Notes: generated by a model not told the origin, from the letters alone. Shown: positions 52,977 through 61,971, counted from the stretch's first letter. The stretch is DNA of 64,000 nucleotides from Rossellomorea marisflavi (GCA_003667865.1 CP033051.1:755501-819500); one strand, 5' to 3'. Program-made: numbers and translations.

Positions 52977-53237
52977 TTAGCTATGAAGTTCTTCTTTGTT
53001 GTATTTTTGTTTTGTGGCTTCCCCACCGCGGAGATGACGGATTGATTTATGATAATCAAGTATTGTTTTTACTTCATTGTATAATTCAGGATTGATTTCT
53101 GGCAGGCGTTCCGTTAGGTCTTTATGAACTGTACTTTTGGATACGCCAAACTCTTTCGCTATCACACGAACAGTTTTTTTCGTCTCCACGATATACTTGC
53201 CAATCTTGATTGTTCTCTCTTTGATGTAATCGTGCAC
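52977..53237 (-). CDS. spoIIID: Sporulation transcription factor SpoIIID
   Basis: 86 residues. HDYIKERTIKIGKYIVETKK, then VRVIAKEFGVSKSTVHKDLTERLPEINP (helix-turn-helix) and HKSIRHLRGGEATKQKY are identical in type to B. subtilis SpoIIID. It acts in the mother cell during sporulation, shifting sigma-E to sigma-K programmes. A GTG start at 53237 follows GGGAGG with 9 nt. Adjacent to mbl as in relatives. Confidence 0.97.
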   Translation of the reverse strand: MHDYIKERTIKIGKYIVETKKTVRVIAKEFGVSKSTVHKDLTERLPEINPELYNEVKTILDYHKSIRHLRGGEATKQKYNKEELHS

Positions 53238-53656
53238 ACCACTCTACCTCCCTAATTTGGATGTGAGAAGGTGAAATGAGACTCGCTTTCGCTTCAATGA
53301 ATACTATAGATCCGCATAGTACAAGCAGTTGCTTATGTAATGGGCGTTAATGTTATGTTAGGTTTGCGGCAGAAAATGTTGACCATTTTCTGAAATTAGA
53401 ACGTATGATCAAATATCTCGCTAGTTTCTGGTAGTTTGATGAACGATTCCTCACCTCAAACACTCTCTTTTTTGCTAGGTTTGTATCAGTTTATTAGCTT
53501 GTGTCCCTTTATATGCACAAAAAACATAATAAGGACAAGGTATGGTGTAAATTTCCTGAAAATAATTGGAAGGAATAATCCTTTCTTGTCTCTTCTCACT
53601 TTCGATAGGTCGTTCAAGACGTTCTTTGTTGTTGAACTTTTTGTAATGCAGCTGGG

Positions 53657-53843
53657 CTATCGGACATCAGAGACCTTACTTCAATAATAGATGCCTCATT
53701 TAAGGTCGTAACGGAAACAGATGACCCTATTCTCTGGTTTTTGCCTGTTTCAGTCGTCAAATGATTGATATAAGGTCTGCTGTGTCCGTTATCTTAGGAA
53801 ATTAGGAGGTTTTGGGCAGAATAAGGTCTCCTATGTCCGTTAG
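53657..53843. repeat. GGTCT/GTCCGTTA repeat array, site 1
   Basis: Four ~23-bp units: TATCGGACATCAGAGACCTT and TAACGGAAACAGATGACCC in one orientation, then ATAAGGTCTGCTGTGTCCGTTA-type and ATAAGGTCTCCTATGTCCGT in the other. Since the two halves are opposite, the array can fold into a long hairpin. The same layout recurs at 59705-59890. Confidence 0.75.
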
Positions 53844-53884
53844 GAATTTCCAGAAACCGATTGGATAAGATACACTACCCAATC

Positions 53885-53914
53885 AAAAAGGCCATGCTTT
53901 AAACAAGCACAGCC
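53885..53914 (-). terminator. Terminator of the symporter gene
   Basis: On the minus strand GGCTGTGCTT, GTTTA, AAGCATGGCC and TTTTTG. It lies 15 nt beyond the symporter stop. Confidence 0.75.
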
Positions 53915-53928
53915 CGCGAACATCAATA

Positions 53929-55599
53929 TTATTTTGAATCTAATGTCACATCATCATCTACCCAAACCTCACCATTCTTATAAGACATTTGCTCTGGATA
54001 GCGTAGATTGATAACCTCTTCCTGAACCTTTTGAGAAGGAGCTTTTGTTGATAATGATACGATGACATTTGTTAAGATTGCTGCTGCCGCTCCGAACACA
54101 CCTGCTCCTGTATCAATAATGCCAAATAGCGTGTATCCTGCTCTTGCAGCAAAGATATACGTAAGGGTCACGGTTAATCCTACAAGTAGCCCTGAGATAA
54201 CTCCAGCTGTATTGGAGCGCTTCCACCAGACACCAAGTACTAATGCAGGGAAGAACGTTCCTGAAGCAAGTGCAAAGGCCCACGCGACAATCTGTGTGAT
54301 AACGCCAGGAGGGTTTAATGCAACGATACCTGCTAAAACGGTAGCAACAACAATTGATATCCTCGCTACATTCATTCGATTCTGCTCAGTAGCATTTGGT
54401 TTCCATACTCGATAGTAAATATCATGCGCAAAGGAGGATGAAATGGAAATCATTAATCCACCCGCTGTTGATAATGCTGCTGCCATCGCTCCTGCTGCAA
54501 CAAGCCCAATTACGAATACCCCTAGGTTTGCAATCTCAGGTGTGGCCATAACGACGATGTCATTGGAAATTATTAATTCCGACCATTGTAAGACACCATC
54601 ACCATTTGCATCGGCAATTTGAAGCTTACCTGTATCGACCCATGATTTTGTCCAAGTTGGTAGTTCACTAATTTTGCTTCCAGCCACTTTTGTCATTAAA
54701 ATAAAACGAGAAAATGCTGCATATGCCGGTGCTGATAGATAGAGTAAGCCAATGAATAATAGTGCCCATGCTCCTGACCAGCGTGCTGCTTTCATCGTTG
54801 ATACTGTATAGAAACGAACAATGACATGAGGCAATCCTGCTGTTCCTGCCATTAGAGTGAACATTAGTGCAAGGAACTGCCATTTCGTCCCATTGGTAAA
54901 TGGAGCAAAATACTCTGATATACCAAGCTCTCGATCTAGCTCACCAATTTTTCCAACAAGCTCTCCATAAGAGATCCACGGAACAGGGTTACCTGTTATC
55001 TGGAGGGACATGAAAATTACCGGTATGAGATAAGCAATAATAAGGACTAAATATTGTGCCACCTGTGTCCATGTGATCCCCTTCATTCCCCCTACTGCCG
55101 CATAAAAAGCAATCAGCACAACACCAATCATCGTTCCAATTTTTGCATCAATTTCAAATAAACGACCGATCACCACGCCTGAACCAGAAAGCTGACCAAT
55201 GGAATACGTAAAGGAAATAATAATCGTACATATCGCTGCAATAACACGTGCAGTATGACTTTCATATCGGTCACCAATGAACTCGGGAACCGTATAGCGT
55301 CCATACTTACGAAGCTGTGGAGCTAATAGGAACGTTAGTAATAAGTAACCACCTGTCCAGCCCATTATATAAGCAAGCCCGTCATATCCAAGAATCATAA
55401 CCGTACCAGCAAGTCCGATGAATGAAGCGGCACTCATCCAGTCTGCACCGATCGCCATCCCATTAAATACTGGTGGTACACCACGACCAGCTACATAAAA
55501 TTCCGAAGTTTCTTTTGCCTTATTAAATACAGCAATCCCGATATATAAACCAAAGCTTGCTAGAATAATAAGTGTCGATACAATAAATTGAATATCCAT
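53929..55599 (-). CDS. Sodium:solute symporter, VC_2705-type, with EF-hand-like loop
   Basis: 556 residues with about 13 transmembrane helices and the SSF signature (ADWMSAASFIGLAGTV, GYDGLAYIMGWTGGYLLL). It resembles cation/acetate permeases. Between helices (around residues 330-345) is DANGDGVLQWSEL, a D-x-N-x-D-G-x5-E calcium loop typical of the VC_2705 subfamily. It is encoded right after a small DUF4212 subunit gene, which is expected to be its partner. The transported organic acid is not predictable. Confidence 0.88.
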   Translation of the reverse strand: MDIQFIVSTLIILASFGLYIGIAVFNKAKETSEFYVAGRGVPPVFNGMAIGADWMSAASFIGLAGTVMILGYDGLAYIMGWTGGYLLLTFLLAPQLRKYGRYTVPEFIGDRYESHTARVIAAICTIIISFTYSIGQLSGSGVVIGRLFEIDAKIGTMIGVVLIAFYAAVGGMKGITWTQVAQYLVLIIAYLIPVIFMSLQITGNPVPWISYGELVGKIGELDRELGISEYFAPFTNGTKWQFLALMFTLMAGTAGLPHVIVRFYTVSTMKAARWSGAWALLFIGLLYLSAPAYAAFSRFILMTKVAGSKISELPTWTKSWVDTGKLQIADANGDGVLQWSELIISNDIVVMATPEIANLGVFVIGLVAAGAMAAALSTAGGLMISISSSFAHDIYYRVWKPNATEQNRMNVARISIVVATVLAGIVALNPPGVITQIVAWAFALASGTFFPALVLGVWWKRSNTAGVISGLLVGLTVTLTYIFAARAGYTLFGIIDTGAGVFGAAAAILTNVIVSLSTKAPSQKVQEEVINLRYPEQMSYKNGEVWVDDDVTLDSK

Positions 55600-55624
55600 A
55601 CGTTATCCCCCTTTTCTCTCTATC

Positions 55625-55927
55625 CTAGTGGTCTAGTGTTTTCCCATAGCTTAATTGTTCATTTTTCGTTTCATCGATCCCATACTTCCGATCAATTCGG
55701 TCTGAGACAACGGCATTAACAAATAAGAGAATAATAAAAGTCAAAATTGATCCTTGAGCACCCATGAAGTAATGTAGCGGGAATCCGTTCAAGCTAATTT
55801 CTGAGAGAGGCTCTGCAAAAAGAACAACACCAAATGACACACCAATCCAAATGATGAGATAGAGAAACATGTAACGATTTTTCTCCTTAAAGTAGCGATC
55901 AGCAACTTCCTTCTCAATCTTTTTCAC
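55625..55927 (-). CDS. DUF4212-type small subunit of the sodium:solute symporter
   Basis: 100 residues with two transmembrane helices (MFLYLIIWIGVSFGVVLF, YFMGAQGSILTFIILLFVNAVV). RYFKEKNRYMFLYLIIW, HYFMGAQGSI and DRKYGID are characteristic of the Na_symport_sm family. It precedes the large subunit by 25 nt on the same strand and is expected to be cotranscribed and required with it. Confidence 0.88.
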   Translation of the reverse strand: MKKIEKEVADRYFKEKNRYMFLYLIIWIGVSFGVVLFAEPLSEISLNGFPLHYFMGAQGSILTFIILLFVNAVVSDRIDRKYGIDETKNEQLSYGKTLDH

Positions 55928-55944
55928 TAAAACAACCTCCTTTT

Positions 55945-56127
55945 TTATGACAAGCTAAAAATAAATTTCACCGTATCCCAAAAAGGAGCCGGTACTAAAA
56001 CCACTTGAACAATAAAATATAAAAAGAGTGATAAAAAGGGCAAAGTCAGGTAAAAAGCCTGCTTTCTTTTAAAAGCAACGAACAAACATATACTTGTAAT
56101 GATTATGAACATAATGAGCATCACCAA
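55945..56127 (-). CDS. Small membrane protein upstream of the symporter (60 aa)
   Basis: Two hydrophobic helices (LIMFIIITSICLFVAF and LPFLSLFLYFIVQVVLVPAPF). The TTG at 56127 is 9 nt after GGGAGGGGG; other TTG, GTG and ATG codons nearby are alternatives. It is 17 nt before the DUF4212 gene, hence probably the first gene of the symporter operon. Function unknown. Confidence 0.55.
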   Translation of the reverse strand: MVMLIMFIIITSICLFVAFKRKQAFYLTLPFLSLFLYFIVQVVLVPAPFWDTVKFIFSLS

Positions 56128-56525
56128 TAGCAAGCACCCCCTCCCGTTGGAAGCGTTATCATATTTCTGTTTAATTATTTAAATTTTCAGAAATATAAAG
56201 ATACATTTTTATTATCTTTAGGAGTTGCTGCTTGGTCAATCAATTCTCTGCGCAAAAACTGCACAAATCTAGTATGTGAAATAAGTAACTTTTTTCAAAA
56301 ATAATTTCTTTTTACAGTGAAGCGTAATTACTGATTATTTCATAGGGTACTATTGTTTTACTAGAAAAAAATGTAACTGTCGAAATCCCCCGAAATAATT
56401 TTACTTTTTCTACCAAACCCGAATTGCAAGCTCTCACTCTGATTTGACAACTTTCGAGTATTTCCTGAGAAATATGACAACAAAAAAACCGACCCTAGTA
56501 GGATCGGTCTTGTCCAATTCAAACG
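56128..56525. other. Intergenic region upstream of the symporter operon
   Basis: About 400 bases. The symporter promoter and the spoIIQ terminator (56482-56509) lie here. AT-rich stretches such as TTTTTTCAAAAATAATTTC are present; no further element is recognised. Confidence 0.4.
56482..56509 (-). terminator. Terminator of spoIIQ
   Basis: On the minus strand ACCGATCC, TACTA, GGGTCGGT and TTTTTTT. 16 nt beyond the spoIIQ stop. Confidence 0.85.
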
Positions 56526-57425
56526 TTATTCGTTTTCGTTTGAATCTTCCTCTGTATTAGGTGTACTTGAAGATTGCTCATCTGCTGATTCTTCTTCATC
56601 TGAAGAATTCGTTTCTTCTTCGGAAGAGTTTGTATTCTCTTCTGAAGTTGTTTCTTCTTCAGCTGCTTGGTCATCACTAGACTGACTTTCTCCAATTACA
56701 CTTTGGTCACTTGCATCCTCGTCATGTGATTTTTTTAAATCAGCATCTTTAAGGCTTGCTAGTGATTTATTTACATAATCAATAGGGTTCACGGCTACAT
56801 TATCTTTACGGATTTCAAAATGAACGTGTACGCCAGCTTCTTCGTTTAATAGACTTTTGTTTGCTTGTGCAAGTGTTTGTCCTTGCTCAACTGAGTCACC
56901 AACCTGAACGGCGAAGTCCTTAACGGATGAATAACGAGTCACAACACCTTGGTCATGCTCTACTTCAATCACGTTTCCTAAAAGTGAATCCTCCTGCACC
57001 TTCGTAACAGTTCCGCTTAATGATGCTACAACATCGAATTCTTTCCCATCCATTGAGATATCTAGCCCAGTGTTTGGTTGATACGTATTGTTGTAGAATA
57101 CAAGTGCTGCTTCTTGTTCTTGTGTAGAAGCTGTTTCATCGTAGAATCCTTTTTCGATGATTGCTTCTTCAGGATTTGAAACAGGCATTGCAATGTTTTC
57201 CAATGAACGGTTTACTTCAACTGCTGGACGATCAAATTGGTCTGATGTTGGTACATCGTCCTCATAGCCATATTCATTTGGTTCTTCTGCGATGTCAGTT
57301 CCCGCTGATTGATACCAAAGAATAGCTGTAATAATGATTGCTGCACTTGCCAGATAGATTGCTGGGTATACCCAACGTTTTTTAAAGAATTTTTGAGAAG
57401 GTTGTTTCTTTTCTTCCTCTCTCAT
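56526..57425 (-). CDS. spoIIQ: Forespore protein SpoIIQ
   Basis: 299 residues. MREEEKKQPSQKFFKKRWVYPAIYLASAAIIITAILWY shows the N-terminal anchor exactly as in B. subtilis SpoIIQ, followed by a LytM/M23-type domain (TGLDISMDGKEFDVVASLSG, HVHFEIRKD). The first Zn-ligand His of active M23 peptidases is replaced by Asn (NTGLDI), as expected for this structural protein. It forms the SpoIIIAH-SpoIIQ channel for engulfment. The C-terminus is longer and very acidic (Asp/Glu/Ser). ATG 57425 follows GAGGTG. Confidence 0.93.
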   Translation of the reverse strand: MREEEKKQPSQKFFKKRWVYPAIYLASAAIIITAILWYQSAGTDIAEEPNEYGYEDDVPTSDQFDRPAVEVNRSLENIAMPVSNPEEAIIEKGFYDETASTQEQEAALVFYNNTYQPNTGLDISMDGKEFDVVASLSGTVTKVQEDSLLGNVIEVEHDQGVVTRYSSVKDFAVQVGDSVEQGQTLAQANKSLLNEEAGVHVHFEIRKDNVAVNPIDYVNKSLASLKDADLKKSHDEDASDQSVIGESQSSDDQAAEEETTSEENTNSSEEETNSSDEEESADEQSSSTPNTEEDSNENE

Positions 57426-57821
57426 TTTCATCACCTCAGCAATCATTCTGAACAGATTGAGAGGATTATATACATTTAATTAAAAAAAATTTAATTCTTA
57501 TTTTTCGACAAAGGTTATAATATTATGTATGGTTTTGGGAAGTTTTTTATGAAAGTGCTCTTTTTTTATAAAGACCGTTGCTTTCCGCTGCAGGTGCTTG
57601 CTTTCCGCGGAGCGGGCGGTGAGCCTCCTAAGGAAGGTTCCGTTCCAGTGGGTACGGAACCCGGGTCTCACTATTCCCGCTAGTTCCCGCTGGAGTCAAG
57701 CACCTTTCGCTCCAAGCCACTCTGTAGTTATACTATTTCTAGTTTTATAACAGTTTTTCATGAAAGTAAAAATTCATTTGGTTAAGAATTTTTCTATTGA
57801 GCATTGAAAGGAATTTTGTAC
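57426..57821. other. Intergenic region with a structured repeat copy
   Basis: About 400 bases. Most of it is the second 152-bp element (57573-57724). Promoters of spoIIQ (minus) and the VanZ-like gene (plus) must flank it; a sigma-F-type promoter for spoIIQ is expected but not clear. Confidence 0.5.
57573..57724. repeat. 152-bp structured repeat, copy 2
   Basis: Same borders as copy 1 (GACCGTTGCTTTCCGCTG ... CCAAGCCACTCTG). The apical arm reads TTCCGT with ACGGAA instead of TTTCGT with ACGAA, a compensatory pair. Confidence 0.85.
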
Positions 57822-58256
57822 ATGAGGACTTTAGTAAAGGTTATTTTAACATTAGCTCCGTTTTTGTATATGGCTTTGATTTGGGTGTTGTCTAGTCATC
57901 CTGCTGATGCGGTTGTTGCTTTGCCTTCTAGTTCGGTTGATCGTTTTATTAAAGAGAGTTTGCATTTGGTTGAGTTTGCTATTCTTTATGTTTTATTTGT
58001 GTTGATGGTTTTGTGTTATCGTCCGCTTACTATGGCTATTAATATTATGTTAGCTGTTGTTGCATGTTTATATGGTTTGACGGATGAAATTCATCAGTCA
58101 TTTGTTCCGTCACGTTCGGCAACGGTTATTGATTTTGTAAAGGATTGTATTGGGGTCTGTGTTTGTTATGGGATGGTGTATGCTTCTTATTTCCGAGGAT
58201 ATGTTAAAGGATTGGAGCGTTTGTTGTCTCGCTTTCAGAATTGGATGGCAAGCTAA
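57822..58256 (+). CDS. VanZ-family membrane protein (144 aa)
   Basis: Four hydrophobic segments. LAPFLYMALIWVLSSHPAD, HLVEFAILYVLFVLM and YGLTDEIHQSFVPSRSATVIDFVKDCIGVC match the VanZ domain (H-x3-E-F and D-E-x-H-Q-x-F-x-P motifs). ATG 57822 follows AAAGGA at 9 nt; an upstream TTG at 57804 has no good site. Codon use leans strongly to GTT and TTG. VanZ proteins are membrane proteins linked to glycopeptide/teicoplanin tolerance; the role here is unknown. Confidence 0.8.
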   Translation: MRTLVKVILTLAPFLYMALIWVLSSHPADAVVALPSSSVDRFIKESLHLVEFAILYVLFVLMVLCYRPLTMAINIMLAVVACLYGLTDEIHQSFVPSRSATVIDFVKDCIGVCVCYGMVYASYFRGYVKGLERLLSRFQNWMAS

Positions 58257-58290
58257 AAGGCGAACCTTAGATTGGGTTCGCCTTTCTTTT
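58256..58290. terminator. Bidirectional terminator between the VanZ-like gene and spoIID
   Basis: AAAGGCGAACC, TTAGATT, GGTTCGCCTTT, followed by CTTTT on the plus strand and TTTTAG on the minus. It starts at the VanZ stop codon and touches the spoIID stop. Confidence 0.85.
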
Positions 58291-59311
58291 ATCTTTGGGC
58301 TGTTTGAGTTGTTTTTTGTGTTAGTAACGTTTCTGACTTCGCTATAGCAATACCTTGGTAATAGTGCTTAACGATATCCTGATAAGTTGATCCATCTTCA
58401 GCCATACCATTCGCTCCATATTGACTCATTCCAACTCCATGACCGTATCCTTTTGTATTAATAACGATTTGGTCATTCTTTCTATACCAGGTGAAATCCG
58501 TAGAACGTAACTCAAGCTTTTCTCTGATTTGACGTCCAGTAAAGGTTTTGCCGCCAATACTCACACTGGCCACTCTTTTTCCTGGTGTCTTTTCTATAAT
58601 CGTTCCAACAGAATCATCGTTCGTTAAGGAAACTCCTAATTTTTGCTCGAATTCCGATACCGAAACGATTTTCTGATCATTAAATTTTGGTGATTCCGTG
58701 TCCCATGGACTTTCTACACTTTTTAAATACGGAAAATCATTCTCCCAATAAGCTCCTGAGTTTTCAGTAAACCCATTTCCAGTTGAAAAAAATGCTGCAG
58801 TAATCGGTTGATTCTTATACGTAAGAACCTGCCCTTTTGTTTCGAGAACAGCTTTTACGATTTTACTATAGTTTTCTTGAAAGTCTGGGCCCCATTGTTC
58901 CCGCAATTCTGTTTCATTTTTATATACTTGGTGATTAATTGTATCCGTTACATGAGCCCCCTCTGGAACTTCTGCATCTGGATTCATCATCTGATTCACA
59001 AGATATGTTCTTGCCGCTAGAGCTTGTGCTTTTAATGCCTCTAATTCAAAATTAGCTGGCATTTCTGCTGAAACCACCCCTACAATGTATTTTTCCATTG
59101 GAAGCTTTTCAATCATTTCTTCCTTTGTACGATACACTGCGACTTCTACAGAATCGAGTAGTTCTTCGCTAGGGATTGTCTTTACAATGTCTTCTTTTAG
59201 TTGTTCACGGTCTTCTTTTCCTGAAAAGGGCAGCACAACTAGGGTCGGTACAACAAATGTGATAATAAATAGAGCGAGTAATGGAAGGAATACTGTTTTT
59301 ACATGCTTCAT
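58289..59311 (-). CDS. spoIID: Stage II sporulation peptidoglycan hydrolase SpoIID
   Basis: 340 residues, close to the 343 of B. subtilis. An N-terminal anchor (VFLPLLALFIITFVVPTLVVLPF) is followed by the SpoIID domain: LPMEKYIVGVVSAEMPANFELEALKAQALAARTYLVN with the catalytic Glu, and GYGHGVGMSQYGANGMA. It trims septal and forespore wall glycan as a lytic transglycosylase. ATG 59311 follows GGGGG at 8 nt. It reads away from murA, as in relatives. Confidence 0.95.
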   Translation of the reverse strand: MKHVKTVFLPLLALFIITFVVPTLVVLPFSGKEDREQLKEDIVKTIPSEELLDSVEVAVYRTKEEMIEKLPMEKYIVGVVSAEMPANFELEALKAQALAARTYLVNQMMNPDAEVPEGAHVTDTINHQVYKNETELREQWGPDFQENYSKIVKAVLETKGQVLTYKNQPITAAFFSTGNGFTENSGAYWENDFPYLKSVESPWDTESPKFNDQKIVSVSEFEQKLGVSLTNDDSVGTIIEKTPGKRVASVSIGGKTFTGRQIREKLELRSTDFTWYRKNDQIVINTKGYGHGVGMSQYGANGMAEDGSTYQDIVKHYYQGIAIAKSETLLTQKTTQTAQR

Positions 59312-59463
59312 GTTCAATGCCCCCAATGTCGTAATCACTTACACGATATGAAATTTTGTCTACTGTAATACGTATGGTTTGGGACAAGCATTTATGCTAA
59401 AAAAATTTTGGTGATGGGGTATAAAATAAGAACTCTATTTTTGATTGGTTTGTTTATGTATAT

Positions 59464-59615
59464 GGGCCGTTGCTTTCCGCTCCAGGTGCTTGCTTTCCGC
59501 GGGGCGGGGATGAGCCTCCTCTATGGAATGGATGGTTTCGTTCCAGTAGGTACTAAACCATCCATTCCCGCTAGCTCCCGCTGGAGTCAAGCACCTTCCG
59601 CTCCAAGCAACTCTG
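59464..59615. repeat. 152-bp structured repeat, copy 3
   Basis: Starts GGGCCGTTGCTTTCCGCT, ends CCAAGCAACTCTG. The apical arm is longer here (GGAATGGATGGTTT with AAACCATCCATTCC), yet still perfectly paired, which strengthens the case for a conserved structure. Confidence 0.85.
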
Positions 59616-59704
59616 AAGTTTTACTTAGAAATTTTTAAAACCAACTAAGAGTTTTAGTCATTTTAACAATGTGGAAAACATTGCTGAAACATGGTGGCTA
59701 GAGC

Positions 59705-59890
59705 TATCGGACATAGATGACCTTATTTACACGATTATATGGTATTTTCTTATGCTAACGGACATCAAAGCACCTTATTTCCCTATTTTCCGAATAAAAA
59801 CATGCAAATTTTCATTAATAAGGTCACTAATGTCCGATAACGTTTCAAAAACAGGTGTTTTCTTTATTATAAGGTCTCTGGTGTCCGTTA
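59705..59890. repeat. GGTCT/GTCCGTTA repeat array, site 2
   Basis: Four units: CTATCGGACATAGATGACCTT and TAACGGACATCAAAGCACCTT in one orientation, then AATAAGGTCACTAATGTCCG and ATAAGGTCTCTGGTGTCCGT in the other. Same spacing and orientation pattern as site 1. Confidence 0.75.
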
Positions 59891-59934
59891 GCTCTCAGCC
59901 AGTACGCCAAACGGCCCTTCTATCAGAAATTAAA

Positions 59935-59964
59935 AAGAGACCCACTTTAAAAAGTGGATCTCTT
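59935..59964 (-). terminator. Terminator of murA
   Basis: On the minus strand AAGAGATCCACTT, TTTAA, AAGTGGGTCTCTT and TTTAA; a 13-bp stem with one mismatch, 13 nt after the murA stop. Confidence 0.75.
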
Positions 59965-59977
59965 CAATCTCAAACAA

Positions 59978-61303
59978 TTATGCGTTTAAGTCTGTTACAA
60001 TTTGGTTGTTTGCTGATACATTTGTGCTACTTTCTAGTGATTCGTTGATGCGTTCGATTTGAGCTCCGATTCCTTCTAGTTTTTGGTGGAAGTTTACGTA
60101 GCCTCTGTCTAGGTGTTTTAATTCTGTCACGCGTGTATATCCGTCTGATACAAGGCCAGCAATTGTTAGAGCGGCTGCTGCACGTAGGTCAGTTGCTGCT
60201 ACTTCTGCACCTTGTAGTGATGAAGGACCATTAATAATAACCGAACGGCCTTCGATTTTAATATCTGCATTCATACGACGGAATTCTTCAACGTGCATAA
60301 AACGATTTTCGAATACTGTTTCTGTAATAACACTAGTACCATCCGCTGCTAAAAGTAATGCCATCATTTGAGATTGCATATCTGTAGGGAATCCTGGGTG
60401 TGGCATTGTTTTAATATCAACAGCTTTTAGTTTTTCAGGTCCGATGATACGTAAACCATCTGATTCTTCAATGATTGTAACACCCATCTCTTCCATTTTT
60501 GCAATAAGTGATGTTAAGTGTTCAGGTACAGCACCTCTTACTAATACGTTTCCTTTTGTAATGGCTGCTGCGACCATGAAGGTACCTGCTTCAATACGAT
60601 CAGGAATAATGTTGTGTTCAACACCGTATAGACGTTCTACACCTTCAATACGAATCGTCCCTGTTCCAGCACCTTTTACGTTTGCACCCATCTTATTTAA
60701 GAAGTTTGCCAAATCTGTAATTTCAGGTTCTTTAGCAACGTTTTCTAAGATTGTTGTACCTTCTGCAAGAACAGCTGCCATCATAATATTTTCTGTTGCA
60801 CCTACACTTGGGAAGTCTAGATAGATCTTTGCACCTTTTAGTCTGCCGTCAACTTCTGCTTCGATAAAGCCGTTACCAACTTTAACTTTCGCTCCCATTG
60901 CTTCAAAGCCTTTTAAGTGTTGATCAATTGGACGTGAACCAATGGCACATCCACCAGGTAAGGCAACTCTTGCTTTTCCTGTTCTTCCTAATAAAGAGCC
61001 CATAACAAGAACTGATGCACGCATTTTGCGTACATATTCAAATGGAGCTTCAACTAGTAACTCTCTTGATGCATCAACTGTAACTTGCCCTAGTTCAGGG
61101 TCAAAGTCTACATCCGTGTTTAAGTGACGAATCACTTCGTTAATTGTATATACATCAGAGAGAGTCGGTACTTCCTTAATGACACTCTTACCTTCACTTG
61201 CTAATAATGTAGCGGCAATGACAGGTAAAACGGCATTCTTTGCACCTTCTACTTTTACTGTACCGTTTAATTGCTGTCCACCGCGGACGATGATTTTTTC
61301 CAA
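59978..61303 (-). CDS. murA: UDP-N-acetylglucosamine 1-carboxyvinyltransferase MurA
   Basis: 441 residues, EPSP-synthase fold. [28 protein letters not shown] opens it; [26 protein letters not shown] holds the catalytic Cys (about residue 117), and [19 protein letters not shown] is a core motif. It makes the first committed step of peptidoglycan synthesis. The B. subtilis order murAA-spoIID is kept. Start is TTG 61303 behind GGAGGGG. Between it and DUF1146 the ywmA/ywmB genes of B. subtilis are missing. Confidence 0.96.
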   Translation of the reverse strand: MEKIIVRGGQQLNGTVKVEGAKNAVLPVIAATLLASEGKSVIKEVPTLSDVYTINEVIRHLNTDVDFDPELGQVTVDASRELLVEAPFEYVRKMRASVLVMGSLLGRTGKARVALPGGCAIGSRPIDQHLKGFEAMGAKVKVGNGFIEAEVDGRLKGAKIYLDFPSVGATENIMMAAVLAEGTTILENVAKEPEITDLANFLNKMGANVKGAGTGTIRIEGVERLYGVEHNIIPDRIEAGTFMVAAAITKGNVLVRGAVPEHLTSLIAKMEEMGVTIIEESDGLRIIGPEKLKAVDIKTMPHPGFPTDMQSQMMALLLAADGTSVITETVFENRFMHVEEFRRMNADIKIEGRSVIINGPSSLQGAEVAATDLRAAAALTIAGLVSDGYTRVTELKHLDRGYVNFHQKLEGIGAQIERINESLESSTNVSANNQIVTDLNA

Positions 61304-61971
61304 GAGTATTCCCCTCCGCGTCCATTTTCTCTATATTCATATTCATGTTTCTAATTGGATGTGCTAATGTACATGGTCGTCTTAGAGCCCAATCCTCTCT
61401 TATATAAGCCCAGATTTCCATATTACACATCTCGGTAATATATACTTCGTTTTATCTTCTAGTTTTTAGTCTGTCAGAAAATTAATCATGCCAAAATTTT
61501 CACAAAATCCTATTTAGAATAGCATTGTAATCATCTTTTATACAAGAGAAATTTTTTAGGTAAATTATCATAACTTTCCTTTGGAGAGAGTTCTTAGGGG
61601 TATGACGACTTTACAGAATATTTACCTTTTCATTGAATAAAGTAAAGTCATTTAGCACAACCTTATTTCGTAATGAATTGGCTATCTTTTCTCTTGCATA
61701 TGAAAAAGATTACACATTAATAATAAATTCAAGCTCACTTGATTTTGTGAACTTATTTCATTGGCCCTTACTCAAAGTTTCTCCTTTAGAAATTAGAAAA
61801 TACTTGGGAATTCCCGTCAAAACGTTATGTGGAAACCATTATTTCTTATTCTCAAATTTCTATGTATATGATTGTAAAAGTTTTGCTAATTTCTTGAACT
61901 ATACCCAATAATCACAAAACCAATCATAATCGTAAAAATTCAACTTGAAAACATGAAGGAAGTCCTATTTT
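61304..61971. other. Intergenic region upstream of murA
   Basis: About 670 bases, AT-rich. A plus-strand open frame at 61633-61911 exists but lacks a convincing ribosome binding site. B. subtilis carries ywmA and ywmB in this position; neither is seen here. Confidence 0.4.
61633..61911 (+). CDS. Doubtful open reading frame (92 codons)
   Basis: A TTG-start frame reads MNKVKSFSTTLFRNELAIFS, then LIINSSSLDFVNLFHWPLLK and KTLCGNHYFLFSNFYVYD. The composition is protein-like, but the strand is opposite to all neighbours, no Shine-Dalgarno sequence is present and no family is recognised. A short frame (MTTLQNIYLFIE) ends just before it in another frame. Confidence 0.25.
   Translation: MNKVKSFSTTLFRNELAIFSLAYEKDYTLIINSSSLDFVNLFHWPLLKVSPLEIRKYLGIPVKTLCGNHYFLFSNFYVYDCKSFANFLNYTQ

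Larger units (their letters stand above)
53238..53928. other. Long intergenic region with an inverted repeat array
   Basis: About 690 bases. The promoter of spoIIID is expected in the first part. At 53657-53843 four units of a GGTCT/GTCCGTTA repeat occur, two in each orientation (see the array entry). The rest shows nothing recognisable. Confidence 0.45.
59312..59977. other. Long intergenic region with structured repeat copy 3 and array 2
   Basis: About 670 bases between spoIID and murA. It contains the third 152-bp element (59464-59615), the second GGTCT/GTCCGTTA array (59705-59890) and the murA terminator (59935-59964). The spoIID promoter lies at its left end. Confidence 0.5.

Noticed and set aside
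52814..53059. 81-codon minus-strand frame overlapping the spoIIID end
   Set aside because: It reads through the spoIIID terminator in another frame; the overlap and hairpin explain it.
53657..53843. GGTCT/GTCCGTTA array read as a CRISPR-like locus
   Set aside because: Units are few, in opposite orientations and imperfect, with irregular spacing and no cas genes nearby.
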